A DNA stretch of 45,082 bases from positions 1-45,082 of the forward strand of contig DASPGM010000022.1 of the NCBI GenBank assembly GCA_035620615.1, in the 5' to 3' direction. A model generated the notes under the pieces. It was not told the DNA's origin, did not search any database, and saw nothing but the letters and a program-made list of their open reading frames with translations. The translations under genes and the position numbers were made by a program. The stretch comes from CSP1-1 sp035620615 (lineage in GTDB: Archaea > Thermoproteota > Nitrososphaeria > Nitrososphaerales > Nitrosopumilaceae). Shown here in pieces: positions 43,948 through 45,082 of the stretch. The stretch's first letter is position 1. Each line of letters begins with the position of its first letter.

Positions 43948-44757
43948 TTATTTTGTTTTTATAATCTCTATTGGTTTAGATTTTTTCCATAAATGACTAC
44001 ATAGACTGTACATGTTATTTATCATCTCAGAAGAATTTGTATATAATATTGAGTCATTTTCATCATTAAGATTCATTGATTCTTTGATTGAGCCAGACAT
44101 AATTAGCTGACTTTGATCCTCTACAATTATTCTACTCTTTGAGGGAAGCTTACCTATTCGTGTCTCATCTGCACCTAGTCTTTCAATAAGAGGCAAGAGA
44201 TTTTCACTTTTTGTTTCAGAAAGTAACAAGACTTTAGAACCATTCTGTTGACATATTTTGATTTTTTCTGGGATCGATGTATGATACATTCTTAAAATAT
44301 CCTCTACTGTGGTTACAAGAAATACATTTTTTGTTGCATCTTGGATAAATTTCCCAATTCTTGCATAAATATTGGAACGTCCTTGGATAATCGAAAATGA
44401 AGATACTTCTGATACATTTGGTTCATGAGCAATTTTCTTAAGATCTGTAACAATTTTTCTTGATAGTTTTTGCATAGTTATGGTTTCATCTTCTTTTCTT
44501 TGAATGATAATTGTTAATGCTTCCTCTGGTTCAACTGCTTGGCAAATTGTTGGATTAGAAAAGGTTGTAGAAACCAGACCTAAATTACGTAATTTATTAA
44601 GTGATCTGTACGCCTTACCTCTATCAATTTCGAGTTTTGTAGACATTGTTCCTACAGTTACAGAACCCATTTGAAGAAGACCAAGATATACTAGTGCGTC
44701 TGATTTTTCAAGTCCAAAATATGATAGTGATTCAATCAATTCTTGATGGGAATTCAT
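43948..44757 (-). CDS. TrmB-family transcriptional regulator
   Basis: A 269-residue regulator. Residues about 8-75 are a winged helix (LGLLQMGSVTVGTMSTKLEI, then RGKAYRSLNKLRNLGLVS). A coiled linker at about 78-110 leads to a C-terminal ligand-binding domain of the TrmB/PLD-like fold (SFSIIQGRSNIYARIGKFI, then VLLLSETKSENLLPLIERLG, IIVEDQSQLIMSGSI). TrmB proteins bind small ligands (often sugars) and palindromic DNA sites. It is divergent from the archaellin gene with about 250 bases between, and is the best candidate to recognise the palindromes in this region, though that is inferred. Confidence 0.85.
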   Translation of the reverse strand: MNSHQELIESLSYFGLEKSDALVYLGLLQMGSVTVGTMSTKLEIDRGKAYRSLNKLRNLGLVSTTFSNPTICQAVEPEEALTIIIQRKEDETITMQKLSRKIVTDLKKIAHEPNVSEVSSFSIIQGRSNIYARIGKFIQDATKNVFLVTTVEDILRMYHTSIPEKIKICQQNGSKVLLLSETKSENLLPLIERLGADETRIGKLPSKSRIIVEDQSQLIMSGSIKESMNLNDENDSILYTNSSEMINNMYSLCSHLWKKSKPIEIIKTK

Positions 44758-44948
44758 ATTTGTCTTTCACCAAAAATTAATAAATTTACCAAGTATCCAT
44801 CATACAAATTATACATTATTCGTTAAGATGCAGTAGGTGATTTAGGTAATTGTTTGTTTGAATTAAACAATCATTCAAATTCAGTATACAATTTTGAGAA
44901 GCTGATTTTTGTATAAAATTAAAGTCTAAAGAATTTTTCAAAAAATCA
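44758..44948. other. long intergenic region between the TrmB gene and the archaellin
   Basis: No gene was seen. ATTGTTT (44849-44855) pairs with AAACAAT (44865-44871), a further candidate operator of a different sequence. The rest is AT-rich and probably holds the TrmB gene promoter. Confidence 0.35.
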
Positions 44949-44969
44949 ATGTTCGATCATATCGAACAT
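44949..44969. promoter_or_regulatory. extended palindromic operator candidate before the archaellin
   Basis: ATGTTCGAT is followed by three bases (CAT) and then ATCGAACAT, a 9-base perfect inverted repeat. It shares its ATGTTC/GAACAT arms with the two sites at 36918 and 42943, but with a 9-base rather than 5-base gap between those arms. It ends 38 bases before the archaellin ATG and directly upstream of the TATA element. Confidence 0.65.
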
Positions 44970-44977
44970 ACTCTAGA

Positions 44978-44986
44978 ATATACTAA
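44978..44986 (+). promoter_or_regulatory. TATA box of the archaellin gene
   Basis: AATATACTA is centred about 26 bases before the ATG at 45008, the leaderless spacing. The palindrome abuts it upstream, where an activator or repressor could contact TBP/TFB. Confidence 0.55.
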
Positions 44987-45007
44987 CTATACTTTATTAC
45001 AAAACTA

Positions 45008-45082
45008 ATGAACCTTATTCAAAAAGGACATAGACATACCCATCGTGGAATCATTGGTGTAGAGTCTGCTATTGTACTAATT
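45008..45082 (+). CDS. archaellin (archaeal flagellin), 5' part only
   Basis: Begins with ATG at 45008 and runs off the right edge; 25 residues are visible. A basic stretch (KGHRHTHRG) precedes the hydrophobic IIGVESAIVLI. This is the class III signal peptide of archaeal flagellins, cut before the conserved IGVE-like start of the mature filament protein by FlaK/PibD. The match to known archaellins is very close, so the rest of an archaellum locus probably continues beyond the window. A type IV pilin is the other option but less likely. Confidence 0.8.
   Translation, partial: MNLIQKGHRHTHRGIIGVESAIVLI

Noticed and set aside
1..45082. Insertion sequence or prophage
   Set aside because: No transposase, integrase, terminal repeat pair or phage structural gene was seen.

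Overview
The window looks like a chromosomal segment of an ammonia-oxidising archaeon of the Nitrososphaerota (Thaumarchaeota), probably a relative of Nitrosopumilus or Nitrosarchaeum. The support is inference from content: low G+C, archaeal CoA-synthesis genes (pantoate kinase and phosphopantothenate synthetase), an A-type ATP synthase, an archaeal PyrB/PyrI pair, an Amt transporter with a signal peptide, secreted proteins carrying the WW-type repeat common in this phylum, TATA-box promoters placed for leaderless transcripts with frequent TTG/GTG starts, and an archaellin N-terminus at the right edge. No tRNA, rRNA, insertion sequence, phage gene or CRISPR array was found.

Layout. 1-1.1 kb: the tail of a small Cys-containing protein, a long hairpin with a T-rich tail, and a membrane protein. 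1.2-5.1 kb (minus): a CoA operon of pantoate kinase, phosphopantothenate synthetase, panB and coaBC, ending in an overlapping unknown 69-aa gene. 5.2-7.6 kb: AbrB-PhoU regulator, Nudix hydrolase, double-domain Lrp regulator. 7.7-10.9 kb: a three-gene ABC system (permease, ATPase, membrane-anchored extracellular protein). 11-15.9 kb: two-finger zinc protein, small membrane protein, UbiB-type kinase, Hsp20, pirin, and a Rieske-flavodoxin fusion. 16.1-18.6 kb: an overlapping tmk - HD phosphohydrolase - UMP kinase operon. 18.6-21.7 kb: small and poorly known genes, including a 36-aa membrane protein with its own promoter and terminator-like hairpin and a Cas4-like protein with a degenerate active site. 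21.8-33.5 kb: A-type ATP synthase genes in three blocks (C; I; E-A-B-D-[43-aa ORF]-K), with amt, a rhodanese and a 28-aa ORF in between. 33.5-35 kb: divergent pyrI/pyrB. 35-45 kb: surface and signalling genes (membrane matrixin, CBS protein, a 29-repeat TPR protein, an Ig-repeat surface protein, a WW-repeat secreted protein, a TrmB regulator), then the archaellin start.

The most interesting signal is in the last 9 kb. Palindromes with ATGTTC/GAACAT arms precede the CBS-matrixin operon, the WW-repeat protein and the archaellin. A related GTTCG-N7-CGAAC site lies before a coiled-coil gene near 19.6 kb. With the TrmB-family gene beside the archaellin, this suggests an undescribed regulon joining archaellum expression to cell-surface and signalling proteins. 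Further leads are the 43-aa ORF inside the ATP synthase operon, the mutually embedded pyrI/pyrB promoters, the Rieske-flavodoxin fusion, and the microprotein genes at 20.4 and 26.2 kb.

All functions are read from the sequence and from knowledge of the families; no database search was run.
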